From positions 19,241,638 through 19,305,637 of the forward strand of contig NC_092314.1 of NCBI RefSeq assembly GCF_036785885.1: DNA of 64,000 bases, written 5' to 3'. The translations under genes and the position numbers were made by a program. The DNA is from Coffea arabica (taxonomy: Eukaryota; Streptophyta; Magnoliopsida; Gentianales; Rubiaceae). Below the pieces are notes generated by a model. It ran no database searches. It was not told the DNA's origin and was given only the letters and a program-made list of their open reading frames with translations. Shown here in pieces: positions 45,417 through 58,132 of the stretch (its first letter is position 1; every line of letters starts with the position of its first letter).

Positions 45417-48400
45417 TGTGAGGACCCGAATTTTTATTTTACTTATTGGCTTATTTATTTATTTGCATTTTAATTACAATTACATTGTACATTATTCTAA
45501 ATTATATTTTAGCACATTTGTTTTAAAAGTTAAATTTTCTGCGGCTCAATTAGTGAGAAATAGTGAATACACGTTTTTCGAGGTAAAATTCGGTCCGAGA
45601 GTGCAGTGGTCTTGGGGAATTAAGGATGGTCAATAGTAGACTAAGAAAAGTTAATTGAGAGATTAGAGGTGAGTGAGTTGAATTAAACTAAATTTGGAGC
45701 ACTAATGGTCTACTATTCAACTGTTGACTTTTTGCACACAAAATGGCTTTATGTCATATCACCTTTCCATCAAGTCATTTCACTCCAAAAGCTACCAAAA
45801 CCCTTTCTTTCTCTCCTCTCTTGGCCAACTCTTCCTCCCCATTCCTTACCAAAAATTTCAGCTTCCTTTTCTTCCATTTGGCTCCCAAAAACACCCTCCA
45901 ATCTTGCTCACTTTCTTGGTTTATCACTCAAGCTTGAAGGGAGACTTGAAGAAGGAAGGAACCTTGGTGGTTTAGAGCTTAAACACTAGTGGTTTGGTCT
46001 TCATCTTTTGAAAGTAAGGTAACACTCCAAAGCTCTCATTTTTCCTCCTAACTTATGGTTAGTTTAGTTAGTTTTAACTAGTTAAACATTGGATTGTTGA
46101 TGGATTCTAAGAACCTTGACACTAGGTAGATGTCTTGAGATGGCTTTTAGGTAGTGGCCTTGAGGAATTGCTTGTTTGGTTGCTGTTTTTGTGAATAAAA
46201 TCTTGGTTTTGGTAGTAAGAGTTGAAAAGAAAAGTTGAAGAGAGAAAGGAGCTAGCTGTCCGAAATTTCTGCTGGTTTTTTCCTTCATGTTAATTTCAAA
46301 TTTTGTGGTTATTTTGGTGCCAAAATGCTTGTTATATGTTGTGTTTATGTGTGCCAATTATCTCCTTAAAAGCATTTCATCTGGTTGAGTGAAAGTTGGG
46401 TTAAACTAAGGCAGAAAATCTGGAAAATTGCTGACCAGATTACCAAACCAGTGTGTACATTTCAGTCCATAACTTGTCGTCTAGGAGTCAAAATCAATTG
46501 ATATTTGTGGCATGTGAAACTAGACTCTGAGGGCTTTCCAACGGTATAAAATTCACCTTCTAATTTTTTTTCTATGAGCTTTAGTGAACCGGCAAAGTTG
46601 ACTGATTTTCCTCACTGTGTTCATCTGAGAAACAAGTGTAGCTGCAATTTGTTGCTCGTTTTCACTTATCTTGTAAAACTAATTTTAAGATAGTTCCTTC
46701 TAGTGATTTTTATCATTTTGAATCTAATTTTCAACGCCACAAACCACGCTAAATTTTGAGTTGTGTAGCTTTAGTTATGACTAGATTATGAAACTGCATT
46801 AAGTGCTTCAAAACTGGAAATTTAGTGAAACAGGTTCCAAAAATCAGCTTTCCTAAAACTATTGTATCTTGGTGTAAAAAAGTCCAAATTAAGTCTCATT
46901 TGTTGCATTTGAAACTAAACTTAGAGTTCTTTCAGTGGTATAAATTTCAAGGACTAATTCTATTTCTATGAATTTTGCCAATTTTCCAATATTTACTGAA
47001 ATTGCAAGCCTGTTTTGCTCTGCTCTGTTTGGAACAGTGAATTTGAGCTCAAATTTGAATGATTTTGGATTTGAATATGGAAAAAGTGTCTTCTAGAGAG
47101 TTTTAGTACATTGAATCTAGTTTTCAACGGTATAAAGTTTCCAATTTTTGGACTTACAGAACTCGAGTTATGATTTGTCCAAGTGGTGTCACACAAAGCT
47201 GGAATTTTCTGGTTTCAAGCAAAATGCTCATTTAAGAACTTTTAACTTTCCTTTGAGATTGTTAGTTCATTTTAAGTTTGATTTCATGATTGAATACAAG
47301 GTCTCTTTGAATATTAGACCTTCATTTTGAATCTTGGTTTCCAAAGGATTAAACTTCTCTTGATGCGTTTCTTGGTTGTCTAACTTTCCTTGTTAATTGC
47401 CCCTCATTTCATACTTGAGAAATGGATTTCAACCCCTAGTCTTATGCCCTTGATTTTCATGAGATTGAACTCTAAAAATGGAGTGTTTTAACTAGAGTAA
47501 TTCTTGGAGAATTTCACTAGTTTTAAACTCGAAACTTGGAACCTTTAGGTTTGACATATACTATGGAAATGAGTGGAGTTTTGATGCATTTTAACTCCAT
47601 TAGTTTAGAAAATGTGAACGCTCCTTATATTCTAAAACTTGGGCATAAGACTAGAAGTTTTGAGAGATAAAAACTATCTACCCTTTTCTCGATTTTCATG
47701 CCAAAAGTAAATATGGTACTTTCTTTTGGAACTAAGAGTTCTTGCCAAGACTTAAATCGAAAACGACTTTTGAGTTCTCTTTGAGTATTATTTCAATGAT
47801 TTAGCGAGAAAAACTCCTTTAACTTGACTTAAACTTGTAACCTTGAGAGTGGATAGCAAGAAAATATTTTTTGTATTAGCCTTGGTCGAGTACCTAGGTA
47901 ATCGTGATTGTGCATATCTCAGGTGGTCACGAGGACGCCAAAGAGCTTGTTTGATCTTTCGCTTTGCTCTTGTTTTGCTCTTGGCTCTTGGTGAGTGTCA
48001 AGTGCATGTTCAATGTTCCTATAATTGAAATGATATTTGTACAGTTGCTATATGATACGTGAATTTGTCGAGACGAGAGTGTACTTTACCACTCTTGTTC
48101 TCTCTCTTGATTGAATGATACTTGTTAAATGAATGTATATGACTTGCACTTGTACTCGAACATGTTTTTACTCGTGAGCACTGAGTAGCAGCATGTACCA
48201 CACCCTATTCGGGTGGGAGGTGCCTCTCATATCGACTCAGTGTTATGATCGATTCTCTGAGCGGCAGCATGTACCACACCCTATTCGGGTGGGAGGTGTC
48301 TTTCATACTGACTCAGAGCCATGAACAATTCTAAGTCAATTGGAGCGTTGTCTCATCGACCAATCATACTTGTGGGGAAACCCCAATCCATTGGCTAACC

Positions 48401-49132
48401 TTGTAACTCGAGCCGGCAAGGGTTTTGTCGAGAAGTTTGGAGTATCTTGGGAAATGATATAGTTTGATCTTTTGAAATCTCGCTTGGCATACTCGAATAG
48501 TATCGCCACTACATGAATGTTTGGTTCCGGATCCGAATGGGTGTTATGTTGGATAGAGGAAGTAAGTAGAGCGCAATCATGTTACTACTTGAGTTGACGG
48601 AGAGTCAACCTCAAACGGTTGGAATCAGGCGAGACGTGGAATATAGCTCTTGAGAGCTCTCGTATCCTTCCATGTGTGTTATTTTCTACTTGTGCACTTA
48701 AATAAAAGTTCATGTTTAAAAGTTGCTTTCAAACATGTTATTTGATTGATTGGTGCTACTTGCTTGCTTGCTTAAGTTTTCTTGGCCTCACTGAGCGTTA
48801 GCTCATCCCTTTAAGTTTGTTTTTCTTAACAGGCTTTGGAGGTGGAAGTTGGAAGTTCTAGACTAGTGACTTTTAGTGGAAGTTAGTATACTTTTGTATG
48901 TTATTGGAGACCATTAAAGTGTAAATTTTGTTATACTTGGGAGTGTGGTTTGCAATCATAAATGGTTTCTTGGAAGTTTTGAGTTTGTATATTCGAAATA
49001 CTTTTTAATTAAATCGATGGTTAATTATGATCATTTATTAATCTTGAACGAGTGAGTGAGTCCTGACGAGAGTTGGGCAGGCGTCCCGCTGATATCCTAG
49101 GGTTTGCCCTAGGGAGAGGTAGGGGCGTCACA
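45417..49132 (+). repeat. Family-A solo LTR nested in the family-B LTR (3716 bp)
   Basis: Begins TGTGAGGACCCGAA and ends AGGGGCGTCACA. Perfect 5-bp target duplication aaaga (45412-45416 and 49133-49137). It contains no coding domain; the ~94-residue frame at 45705-45989 is shared with another LTR copy only because the LTRs are homologous. Orientation opposite to the family-B LTR it entered. Confidence 0.95.
48181..48332 (+). repeat. 76-bp tandem duplication inside the family-A LTR
   Basis: Units 48181-48256 and 48257-48332 both start ctgag and share gcatgtaccacaccctattc and gggtgggaggtg. The related LTR at 49444-52857 has only one such unit (around 52310-52390), so the duplication is copy-specific or was lost in the other copy. 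Confidence 0.9.
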
Positions 49133-49237
49133 AAAGATAACAATAATAATGAAAATTAAATTAAATAACTAAAAAATAAAGTTAAATAAATCAACAAAAA
49201 TGAATGATTTAGCAAATTTTTTGGTGTCTACACTTGC

Positions 49238-49443
49238 TATGCCTCAATAAAATCTACCATTTTAGATAAAATCCTGGCTAAAATAATATGATGAATTGAT
49301 TTCTTCTGCCACTCAACATCTCAGAGATGTCGAAGATATAGAAAAGCAACAAATTAGAAAAATTTTATAACATATGACTAAACTTAAGAAGATCAATCTT
49401 GACGAAATAAAGTTGAGGAAATGGCTTGACCTTTTGGATGATC
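49238..49443 (+). pseudogene. Continuation of the Copia-like/non-gag segment after the family-B LTR
   Basis: Joined to 42257 before the insertion, as the target duplication shows. A frame with one stop reads YDELISSATQHLRDVEDIEK, QQIRKIL, stop, then MTKLKKINLDEIKLRKWLDL. This texture is coding-like but I do not recognise it as gag or any family. It may be part of a host gene carried by the old element, or decayed retroelement sequence. Confidence 0.4.
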
Positions 49444-52400
49444 TGTGAGGACCCGAAAAATTTTCTTATTTTATATAATTTTATTTTATTTTTTTCGAAT
49501 ACATTTTCCATATTTTACTTTAATGTCTTAATCTCCTAGATATTTTACAAATGAATCACGTTTTAAATCATTTTTCATGTATAAATTAGTGCATGTTAAG
49601 TTTGAAGTGCATTTTGGAAGTAGGACCCGCTAATGCGATAAGTGCAATAAATTTTTGAAGATTAAAAGGAAGTTTTGTACAAAAGAATATTATTTTATAA
49701 GGTGTTAAGAGATAATTAGAAATTGATTAGATATTTTAGTGATTAGAAGATAATAGGATGAGGATTAATTTTTGGAAAGACAATTGCCACACATTCATGG
49801 AACCTTGACCTTGACTTGATCTACCCTTAACCCTTAAGTAAAAGAAAGTTGACCAAACAATTCCATTTCCTTTCTTTCTTTCCTCCTTAGCCATGCGCAT
49901 CATCCTCCAAATTAGCCAAGGAAGTCCCAAATTTCCTTCTCCTCTTGGCCGGCCCTTCCCTTGCCATTTTAGCCAAAAAATTTCAGCTTCCTCATCTTCC
50001 TTTTTGCTCCCAAGACTCACTTCAATCTTGCTCATCTTCTTGGTTCTTCACTCCAGCTTAGAAAGAGACTTGGAGGAGGAAGACTCTTGGTGGTTGGAGC
50101 TGGTTTCCGTGGTCTTGCTCTCTATTCTTGGAGAAGGTAAAAACTCCTCAAAGCCCTCATTTTCTTTCACCTCTTAACTAGATTTTGGTTAGTTTTAACT
50201 AGTTAAGCATTGGGTTGTTGATGGGTTCATTGAACCTTGATTTTAGTTAGATGTTTTGAGGTGGTTCCTTAGGTAGTGGCCTTGAGGAATTATTATGTAT
50301 TTAGTTGGTTGTTTGATGCTTGTTTTGATGAATTATGGCTTAGTTTGGTTTGGAAAGTTGAAAAGAAAATTTGAAGAGAAAGAGGAACTTGCTGTCTGAA
50401 ATTTTGCTGGTTGATTCCCTCATGTTAATTTCGAATTTTGTGATTATTTTGATGCCAAAATGCTTGTTATATGTTGGTGTTTATGTGTGTAAATTATCTC
50501 CCAAAAAGCATTTCATTTGGTTGAGAAAAGGTCAGGTTAAAGTGAGAATGCAAACCTAGAAAATTTCTGATTAGGATAGCAGACCATAATGTGTGTTCAA
50601 CAGGCCATAATTTTTTGTACAAGAGATGAAATCAAATTCCATTTGCGGCATATGAAACTAGACTCCGAGAGCTTTTTAACGGTATAAAATACCCCTACTA
50701 ATTTGTTTCTTATGAGCCGTAGTGAACCGGTAAAGTTGACTGATTTTCACCTACTGTTTTACCCATGAGACCCGCATAGCTGCAGATTGTAACTCAATTT
50801 TGTCCCCCTTGTGAAACGAATTTGAAGACAGTTTCTCCCAATGATTTTTAGCATTTTGAATCTAGTTTTCAACACCAAACCACGCCAATTTTGAACATGT
50901 GTAGCCTTAGTTATGACATGATTTCAAAACTGTGTCAAGTGCTCCAAAACTGGATTTTCGTGAACCAGGTCCCAAAAATTAGTTTTCCAAAAACTATTGT
51001 ATCTTGGTGTAGAAAGGTCCGAATTGAGTTCTTTGTATTGAGTTTGAGACTATACTCGGAATTTTTTTAGTGGTATAAATTTCAAGAGCTAATTCTATTT
51101 ATATGAATTTTGCCAAATTTTCAAAGTTCACCGATAATGCAAGACCGTTTGCCCTGTTCCTGCTAAAACAGTGATTTGAAGCTAAGATTTGACTAATTTT
51201 GGATTTAAATCTGGAAAAAGTATCTTGCAGAGAGTTTTATATTGAATTTAGTTTCCAACGGTATAAAGTTTCCAAATTTTTGACTTACAGAACTCGAGTT
51301 ATGATTTTTCAAATTGGTGTCATACAAAACTAGAATTTTCTAGTTTCAAACCAAATGCTCTTTTAAGAACTTTTAACTTTCCTTTGAGATTGTTAATTAG
51401 TTTTAAATTTGATTTCATGGATGGATACAAGATCTTTGTGAACATTAGACCTTCATTTTGAATCTTGGTTTCCAAAGGATTAAACCTCTCTTGATGCGTT
51501 TCTTGGTTGTCTAACTTTCCTTGTTAATTGCACCTCATTTCATACTTGAGAAATGGATTTCAACCCTTAGTCTTATACCCTTGATTTTCATGAGATTGAA
51601 CTCTAAAAATGGAGCGTTTTAACTAAAGTAATTTTTGAAAAATTTCACTAGTTTTAAACTCGAAACTTGGAACCTTTAGCTTTGACATATACTATGGAAA
51701 TGAGCGGAGTTTTGATGCATTTTAACTCCATTAGTTTAGAAAATACGAACGCTCCTTATATTCTAAAGTTTGGGCATAAGACTAGAAGTTTTGAGAGATG
51801 AAAACTATTTTCTCTTTTCTCGATTTTCATGTCAAAAGTTAAGCGTGGTCCTTTCTTTTGGAACTGAGAGTTCTTGCCAAGACTTGACTCGAAAATGACT
51901 TTTGAGTTTCTCTTGAGTAATATTTCAATGATTTAACGAGAAAAGCTCCTTTAACTTGACTCGAATTTGTGACCTGAGAGTGGGTAGTAAGAAAATATTT
52001 TCTTATTAATCTTGGTCGAGTACCTAGGTAATCGTGATTGTGCATGTCTTAGGTGGTCACGAGGAAGCCGAGGAGCTTGTCTGATCTCTCGCTTTGCTCT
52101 TGTTTTGCACTTGACTTTTGGTGAGTGTCAAGTGCATGTTTCATGCTATTATGAGTAATATGATAATTGTACAAGTGCTACGTGAACAGTGAACTTGCCG
52201 AGGTTAGGGTGTACTTTACCGCCCTTGTTCTCTCTCTCTTGATTAAATGATATATGTTACATGAGTGTTTGTGACTTGTACTTGTACTCGAAACTGTTTT
52301 AACTTGTGAGTACTGAGCGGTAGCATGTACCACACCCTATTTGGGTGGGAGGTACCTCTCATACCGACTCAGTATTATGACTGATTTTAAGTCGATTGGA

Positions 52401-52857
52401 GCGTTGTCTCATTGACCACTTGTTCTTGTGGGGATGCCCAACCCTTTGGCTAATCTTATAGCTCGAGCCGGTAAGGGATTGGTCGAGAAATTTGGTGAAC
52501 CTTGAGAAATATTATAATTTGATCTTTTGAGATCTTGCTTGGCATACTCAAATAGTATTGCCACCTACTGCATGTTTGGTTCTGGATCCGAGTGGGGGTT
52601 ATGTTGGATGGAGGAAGTAAATGGAGCACTACGGTCATGTTACTTTTTTTTTGAGTTGACGGAGAGTCAACCCCAAATGGCTTGAATTGATCGAGACGTG
52701 GAAATAGCTCCTGAGAGTTTCTATATCCTTCACTGTGTATTTACTTCCTGCTTGTGCACTTAAATGATAGTTCATGTTAAAATTGCTTTCAAGTATACAA
52801 TTCGATTGATTAGTGCTACTTGCTTGCTTGATTTTCTTGGCCTTACTGAGCATTAGC
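49444..52857 (+). repeat. Family-A LTR, plus orientation, cut at its right end by another element
   Basis: Begins TGTGAGGACCCGAA like 45417 and is colinear with it to 'cttggccttactgagcattagc', equal to position about 48810 in the other copy; the remaining ~320 bp are missing because a minus-strand element starts at 52858. The remainder should lie beyond the window. The five bases before it are tgatc, the expected left target duplication. Confidence 0.9.
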
Positions 52858-55800
52858 TGTGACACCCCCACTTCTCCCTAAGGCGAACCAAAGGGTATCC
52901 GCGGGACGCCTGCCCAACTCTCGCCAGAACTCAAACAATTCCATTCGAGCTTATTACTAATCTAAACGTCACAAGAAGAATAACATAAATACAAATAATG
53001 CGGAAGCGTTCAACTTAACAATAGTCATCTATTATCTAACCCGTACATCGGGTGTTCAAAATACAACTTAAATCCCAATTATACATCATGCTCAAATATT
53101 ACATTTCAATTCCAAAAGTACAACCCAAAATCCAGAGTATAACCAAAATATAATGGAAACCCAAAGACAAAGTACATCAAGAGGGTTTCTCCAACACTTC
53201 TGCGGATTCAATTCTATTAAGGAAAACAAATCTACAGGGTGAGCAAAACGCTCGTGAGGCCAAGAACACACATGCAAGCACATTGTTCAAATAGCAAACC
53301 AAGTATACAAGTCGAACAATAAAGGTTCGATAAATAACAATTCACCGGAAAAGTAAACAGAAACAATTCAAGAATACTGGAACTCTCAAGAGCTATATTC
53401 CACTCGCACGTTCAGGAACCACCACGACTTGACACTCCGTCAATCGGGTAGGTTCAGTCCGTAGAACTTCGCTTATCATGTCCCCTTTCACCTTACATAC
53501 CCCTGTTTCGGGCCCGCCTGTCATATGTTTGGGCAATACTACATCGAGTATGTCAAGCGAGATCTCTTATTAGATCAACCTTTCATGTTTCCTCATGGTT
53601 TACTGAGAAACCCGACAGGCAATTGAGGTTTGGGCGTCCCCCAAGCACATATATGTGTCGAGGAGATTCACTCTAACGACGTATGCAATCATATCATACC
53701 ATATCTAAGCCATCCAAGCATGTAACATGTTCAAGCAAGCAAGATGTACAAGTGTTCAAATTCAAGATGTTCATATCGGAGAGAACGAGTGCGATAAAGT
53801 ACACCCTCGTCTCAAGTTTCCAAAATCCCAGCATTTATGACAAGTAAACATGTATCGAGTTCAAATAAGCACACACTTGACACTCACCGAGCAAATCAAA
53901 AAGAAATATTTTCTGGAAGTTCAAGTGTTCACCGTAGGATCCTCTTGAAGGTTCTCGTGTGCACCTGAGCAAATAATAATGTATTATCATTCACGTGCCC
54001 AAATTATTAAGGAAGATTGTATGTTAGTACAATCTAAGGAAATTTCATGAAAATGAACCTCAATTACTCGTAAATCGAGATTCAATTAGAGTTTCTTAAA
54101 GTACAAGAGCAATCGAGTTTTCATTTTGGGAAATCAAGTATAAAACGTTCAAGTAATATCGAAGGAATAAGGAGTGCTTGAAAACTCCCTTCCTTTGGAA
54201 TTCAGAAAATTTTCAGTTTTTGATATGATATTTTGAAAAATCGTATCTCACATTCTACATGTCAAAAATTGGAAAACTTGGTACCGTTGGAAACCTCTTT
54301 GAAAGTAGTAAAAGTTATTAGAAGACACTTTTCCATGATTCTAAATGGAACATATTAAAAAATGGGCTCAAAGTTACTGTTTTAGAGTACTTAAGATTGT
54401 GTTAGGGTTGGTTTTTCTTGCTAAGTTTGGAAATTCGACAAAATTCACACGTTGCGAGCTAGTCTCTAAAATTTTTAACTCAATTAGAGTTGCAAGTAAG
54501 GTTTATAACAGAACAAGCGGATCAAGAATCGGAGTTTCGAGTACCGAGATACGGTAGCTCAAAGTTTGGGAAAAATTCAAAGCTGGTGAACAAATTTCCA
54601 GATTTGACCTTCCAACTTTGGGACTTTGGTTAGATATCGAAACGGACTTGGATTGGTACTAACTTTGGCAGTATAACACTCCTATATAAAGGGTATTCCT
54701 CTATCAAATTTTATGGAAAAATACCTTCGGGAAGGTAGTCAACTAACCAACTAAAGTTTCGAAAAAATTTCAAAGGCAAAACTGCCTTGAGCTTTTTGTT
54801 CTTCATTTCCAAACATTTGTCCCAGAAAATCCTTCAAACATGGTTCATTTGTATAGAAAAAGTCTAAGGAACATTCATGGTACATTTGGTAAGTGTTTAA
54901 CTCCAAGAAATCCAATTGACAGGTTCACATCAAGTCAATATTGAATCTGCCCAGAATTTTAGGATTTTCCCGAACAGGGCAGGTTTAGTATTTTGATCAT
55001 AAATCCCTCAATTCAACTCAGAATTGAGAATGATTGGTGGTGTTGGAAAGATCTTTCATAAGGGTAGAATTTCTTAGAAGAAACCATTTTCAAATTCCAT
55101 TCACAAACAGCTCGTTTTTTAGCATCAAGATACAAGTCCTGTCCTATCTCCTAGAGAGAAATGAAATAGGACAGTGATTTTCAATCGAATGGTGTGGCTC
55201 ACTCAAGTGGAACCAGAATGTGTATTTGGTACCAATGGAGAGCTGGGAATGGCTAATTTCAAACGCCACTGACGGCACTTGATTTTGACGTCGGGGCACC
55301 GAGTTATAAACAAAACAATAGGGCTGCCTGAGTATTACGGGAACAGTTTCCAGGTCTGCTACCTTCACGAAAATAATTCATTTGACCAACCAAACCTCAA
55401 TTATTTTCAATGAAATTTTGTACACTATCTATACAACATGTAAACATCATATACAAGCCATTAAACCCTCAAAATTTTGCAAAAAAGGGTACGTTCAAAG
55501 CAGGGGTAGAATCTGAATTTTTTTACTCCATGCACTCCTTGAAGTTTCTTCTAGTTATGCAACATTAATCTACCATTTTGAGCACTAAATCAACATTAGA
55601 TCCATCATCAAACATGATATCAGTCCCCAAGACAAAGGTGGGAGTTCATAGAGCCCACCCATTTCATTTTACACCATAAACAAGCTAACCAAAGGCATGC
55701 TAGAGCTTAATCATGCTATATGACTTCCAAAAGATAAAATTCTATGAGTTGATCATCACTTACCTCTTTGGTGTGCGAAAATCAGAAATTTTGGTCTCCC

Positions 55801-56608
55801 CTTTTGCCAAGAAAAATCGTGAAAGCTTCCTTTTTTTATAACTCAAGATGATCCTCTAGTGTAGAGCTAAGTGCTGTGAAAATTTGGTAGGATTTCAGTG
55901 AAGTTTAATGATGATTTTGGTGAAGAGAATTTTGAAAGAACTTGGTGTTCTTGTTGCTCTCCTTGGCCAGCTGAAATGAGAGGGAAGAGAGAGGGAAATT
56001 TGATCAATTTTTAGCTTCCTTGAGAAGCTTCAAACGTGTGGCCCATGTTGATGCAAAAGTCAACTCTTCTACAGGCGTGCACTTGCGCGCGTTTCGTGCT
56101 CGATTTCTCTCGCGTTTGTTTCACTAGTGCACTAAACCTCTAATGCACTTATGTACATATATTTATTATTCACTCTTAATTGTCACAAAATAAGGATCTG
56201 AAGCCCCTCAATTGAAATCACGCATGTGAAAACGTGTATCTCCAATTTGAGCACGATAACGCGAAACTTCCGAGAAATTCTTATAACGATAATACTAATA
56301 ACTATCGCTTGAGTATTTAAACATTAAAATATCTAATTTAGGCCCATTGTATAAGTCTCCGATATTCCAATCTTATTGCACTTTCAATCGGTTAAAATTT
56401 CCAAGCACTATTCACTATTCTCACTAAACGCGCTTCCGAAAATTAATTTTTGAAACAAGTCACTTTAAAAATATTATGAAGCTATATTTTCATGTAATTA
56501 TGTTTAATGGGTCTAGAAAATAATATTCGGAATAAGTGAACAAGTAAATAATAAAATAAACTCAATTTAGGGTTTCAAAGTAATTGATTTTTTTTTTGAA
56601 TTCTCACA
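52858..56608 (-). repeat. 3' LTR of the Tekay-like element (3751 bp, family A)
   Basis: Plus-strand reading TGTGACACCCCCACTTCTCC…TTGAATTCTCACA. It links the family-A solo LTRs in this window to a coding element. The solo LTR at 37908-41635 has the same orientation. Confidence 0.92.
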
Positions 56609-57083
56609 TTCTCTCCCCCTTAAGAAAATTTCGTTCTCGAAATTTACCTTGATTGATGAACAAGTCTGGATACTTCTCTCGAATTGCTTCTTCGACCTCC
56701 CATGTCGCCTCTTCAATCCCATGATTCCTCCAAAGAACTTTTACTAACGTTATCCACTTGTTCCTCAATTCCTTCACCTTCCGATCCAAAAGTTTAACCG
56801 GTTTCTTCTCATATGTCAAGGTTTCATCTATCTCTATACTCTCTGGTTGTAAAACGTGAGCGGGGTCTGGATGGTACTTTTTAAGTATAGATACATAAAA
56901 CACATTATGGATTCGAGATAGGCTCGCCGGCAATTCAAGCTTATAGGCTACATTCCCCACGCGTTGGATAATTTTATAAGGTCCTACAAAGCTCGGTTGT
57001 AACTTCTTTCCTTTTTCAGACATCAAGCTTGCTTTCAAGGGCGTGATTCTGAGAAATACCAAATCTCCAACAGTAAAATCCAA
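56604..57083 (-). pseudogene. Integrase C-terminus with chromodomain
   Basis: Intact 159-residue stretch. The first part is the integrase C-terminal domain (FTVGDLVFLRITPLKASLM, GKKLQPSFVGPYKIIQRVG, VAYKLELPASLSRIHNVFYV, SILKKYHPD). From about residue 90 it is a chromodomain: TYEKKPVKLLDRKVKELRNK, VKVLWRNHGIEEATWEVEEA and IREKYPDLF. Chromodomains of this type tether integration to marked chromatin. The frame ends at the LTR edge: the polypurine tract is inside the last codons and the stop (56604-56606) lies in the LTR. Confidence 0.9.
56609..56621 (-). other. Polypurine tract of the Tekay-like element
   Basis: AAGGGGGAGAGAA on the minus strand next to the 3' LTR. Confidence 0.85.
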
Positions 57084-58132
57084 ATCCTTTCTCCAATTAT
57101 CAGTATAACTCTTTTGGCGGCTCTGAGCGGTCTGAATTCTTTAGCGTACCAACTTTACTTTCTCATTAGTTTTTTCAATCCAAGATACTGTAGTCGGATC
57201 TAAGATCTTCCGTTCACCTATTTCATCCCAACAAATCGAAAACCTACATTTCCGACCATAAAGTGCCTCATACGGGGCCATCTGAATAGAAGAGTGGAAA
57301 CTATTGTTGTAGGCAAATTCCACTGAAGTTAAAAACTTACTCCAACTCTCTCCAAAATCCAGAATACAAGTCCTTAACATGTCCTCAAGAGTTTGAATTG
57401 TCCTTTCAAATTGTCCATCAGTCTGGGGATGATAAGTGGTACTAAAGTTCAATTTAGTCCCTAACACCTCTTGCGTCTTTTGTCAGAATCTCGAAACAAA
57501 TCTCGGATCCCTGTCGGACACGATACTTACAGGTATTTCATGCAACCTAATGATCTCATCTAAATACAACTTGACTAACTTTTCCAGTGGATACTTCATG
57601 TTAATTGGCAGAAAATGAGCTGGCTTGGTCAGTCTGTCTACTATTACCCAAATAGCATCATAACCTCTTTATGTCCTTGGCAATCCCGATACAAAATCCA
57701 TGGTGATGTTTTTTCATTTTCATTTAGGCATCTCCAAGGGTTGTAAAAGTCCCGACGGTTTCTGATATTCGGCCTTAACCTGTTGGCAAACTAAGTATGT
57801 TTGGACAAATTAGGCTATTTCCTTCTTCATATTCTCCCACCAGTAAAGACTCTTCAAGTTCTGGTACATTTTATTCTCTCCAAGATGTACCGTAAACTTC
57901 GATCGGTGTGCCTCTTCTAAAATTTTCTTCTTAAATTCTTCATCCTTTGTCACTACTATCCGATTTCGAAATCTCAATATTTAATTGGACCTCAAATTAA
58001 AATCCGTCTTGTCTCCTATTCTAGCATTTTCCACCAACTTTTGCACTTCAGTGTCCTTTTCTTAAGATTCTTTAATGCATTCCAACAAAGTGGAAGTCAC
58101 TACAATATTCCCCAAAATTACCTCCCTTGGTT
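57084..58132 (-). pseudogene. Integrase zinc finger and catalytic core, broken
   Basis: 57141-57467 carries the end of the catalytic core: [20 protein letters not shown] holds the region of the catalytic Glu, then [20 protein letters not shown] and [11 protein letters not shown]. Reading back over stops one finds IVSDRDPRFVS (second Asp), and around 57700-57800 the C-x2-C finger text CLICQQVKAEYQKP and NITMDFVSGLP (first Asp). Several nonsense codons and shifts. Confidence 0.85.

Larger units (their letters stand above)
42258..49232 (-). repeat. Family-B solo LTR (about 3.25 kb) split by a nested family-A LTR
   Basis: On the minus strand it starts TGTAGACACC (49232) and ends GGGGCGTGACA (42258). 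Target duplications are ctcgc (42253-42257) and cttgc (49233-49237), differing by one C/T transition at a CpG. No internal domain or second LTR is present, so it formed by LTR-LTR recombination. Inside, at 45417-49132, lies a complete family-A solo LTR. Poly-purine/pyrimidine runs and 'caattttggtccc' style phrases fill it, and it contains repeated motifs near 43180-43300 (ctagtattagacta, ctagtattggactag, ctagcattgaactag). Confidence 0.88.

Noticed and set aside
45705..45989. 94-residue frame with a relative at 49893-50177
   Set aside because: Both occur at the same place of homologous family-A LTRs; three overlapping frames are open at once and composition is Ser/Leu/Pro-rich, so not a gene.
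37908..52857. A full family-A element formed by the LTRs at 37908 and 49444
   Set aside because: They are in opposite orientation and have no gag-pol between them; the space is Copia remnant plus a family-B solo LTR.
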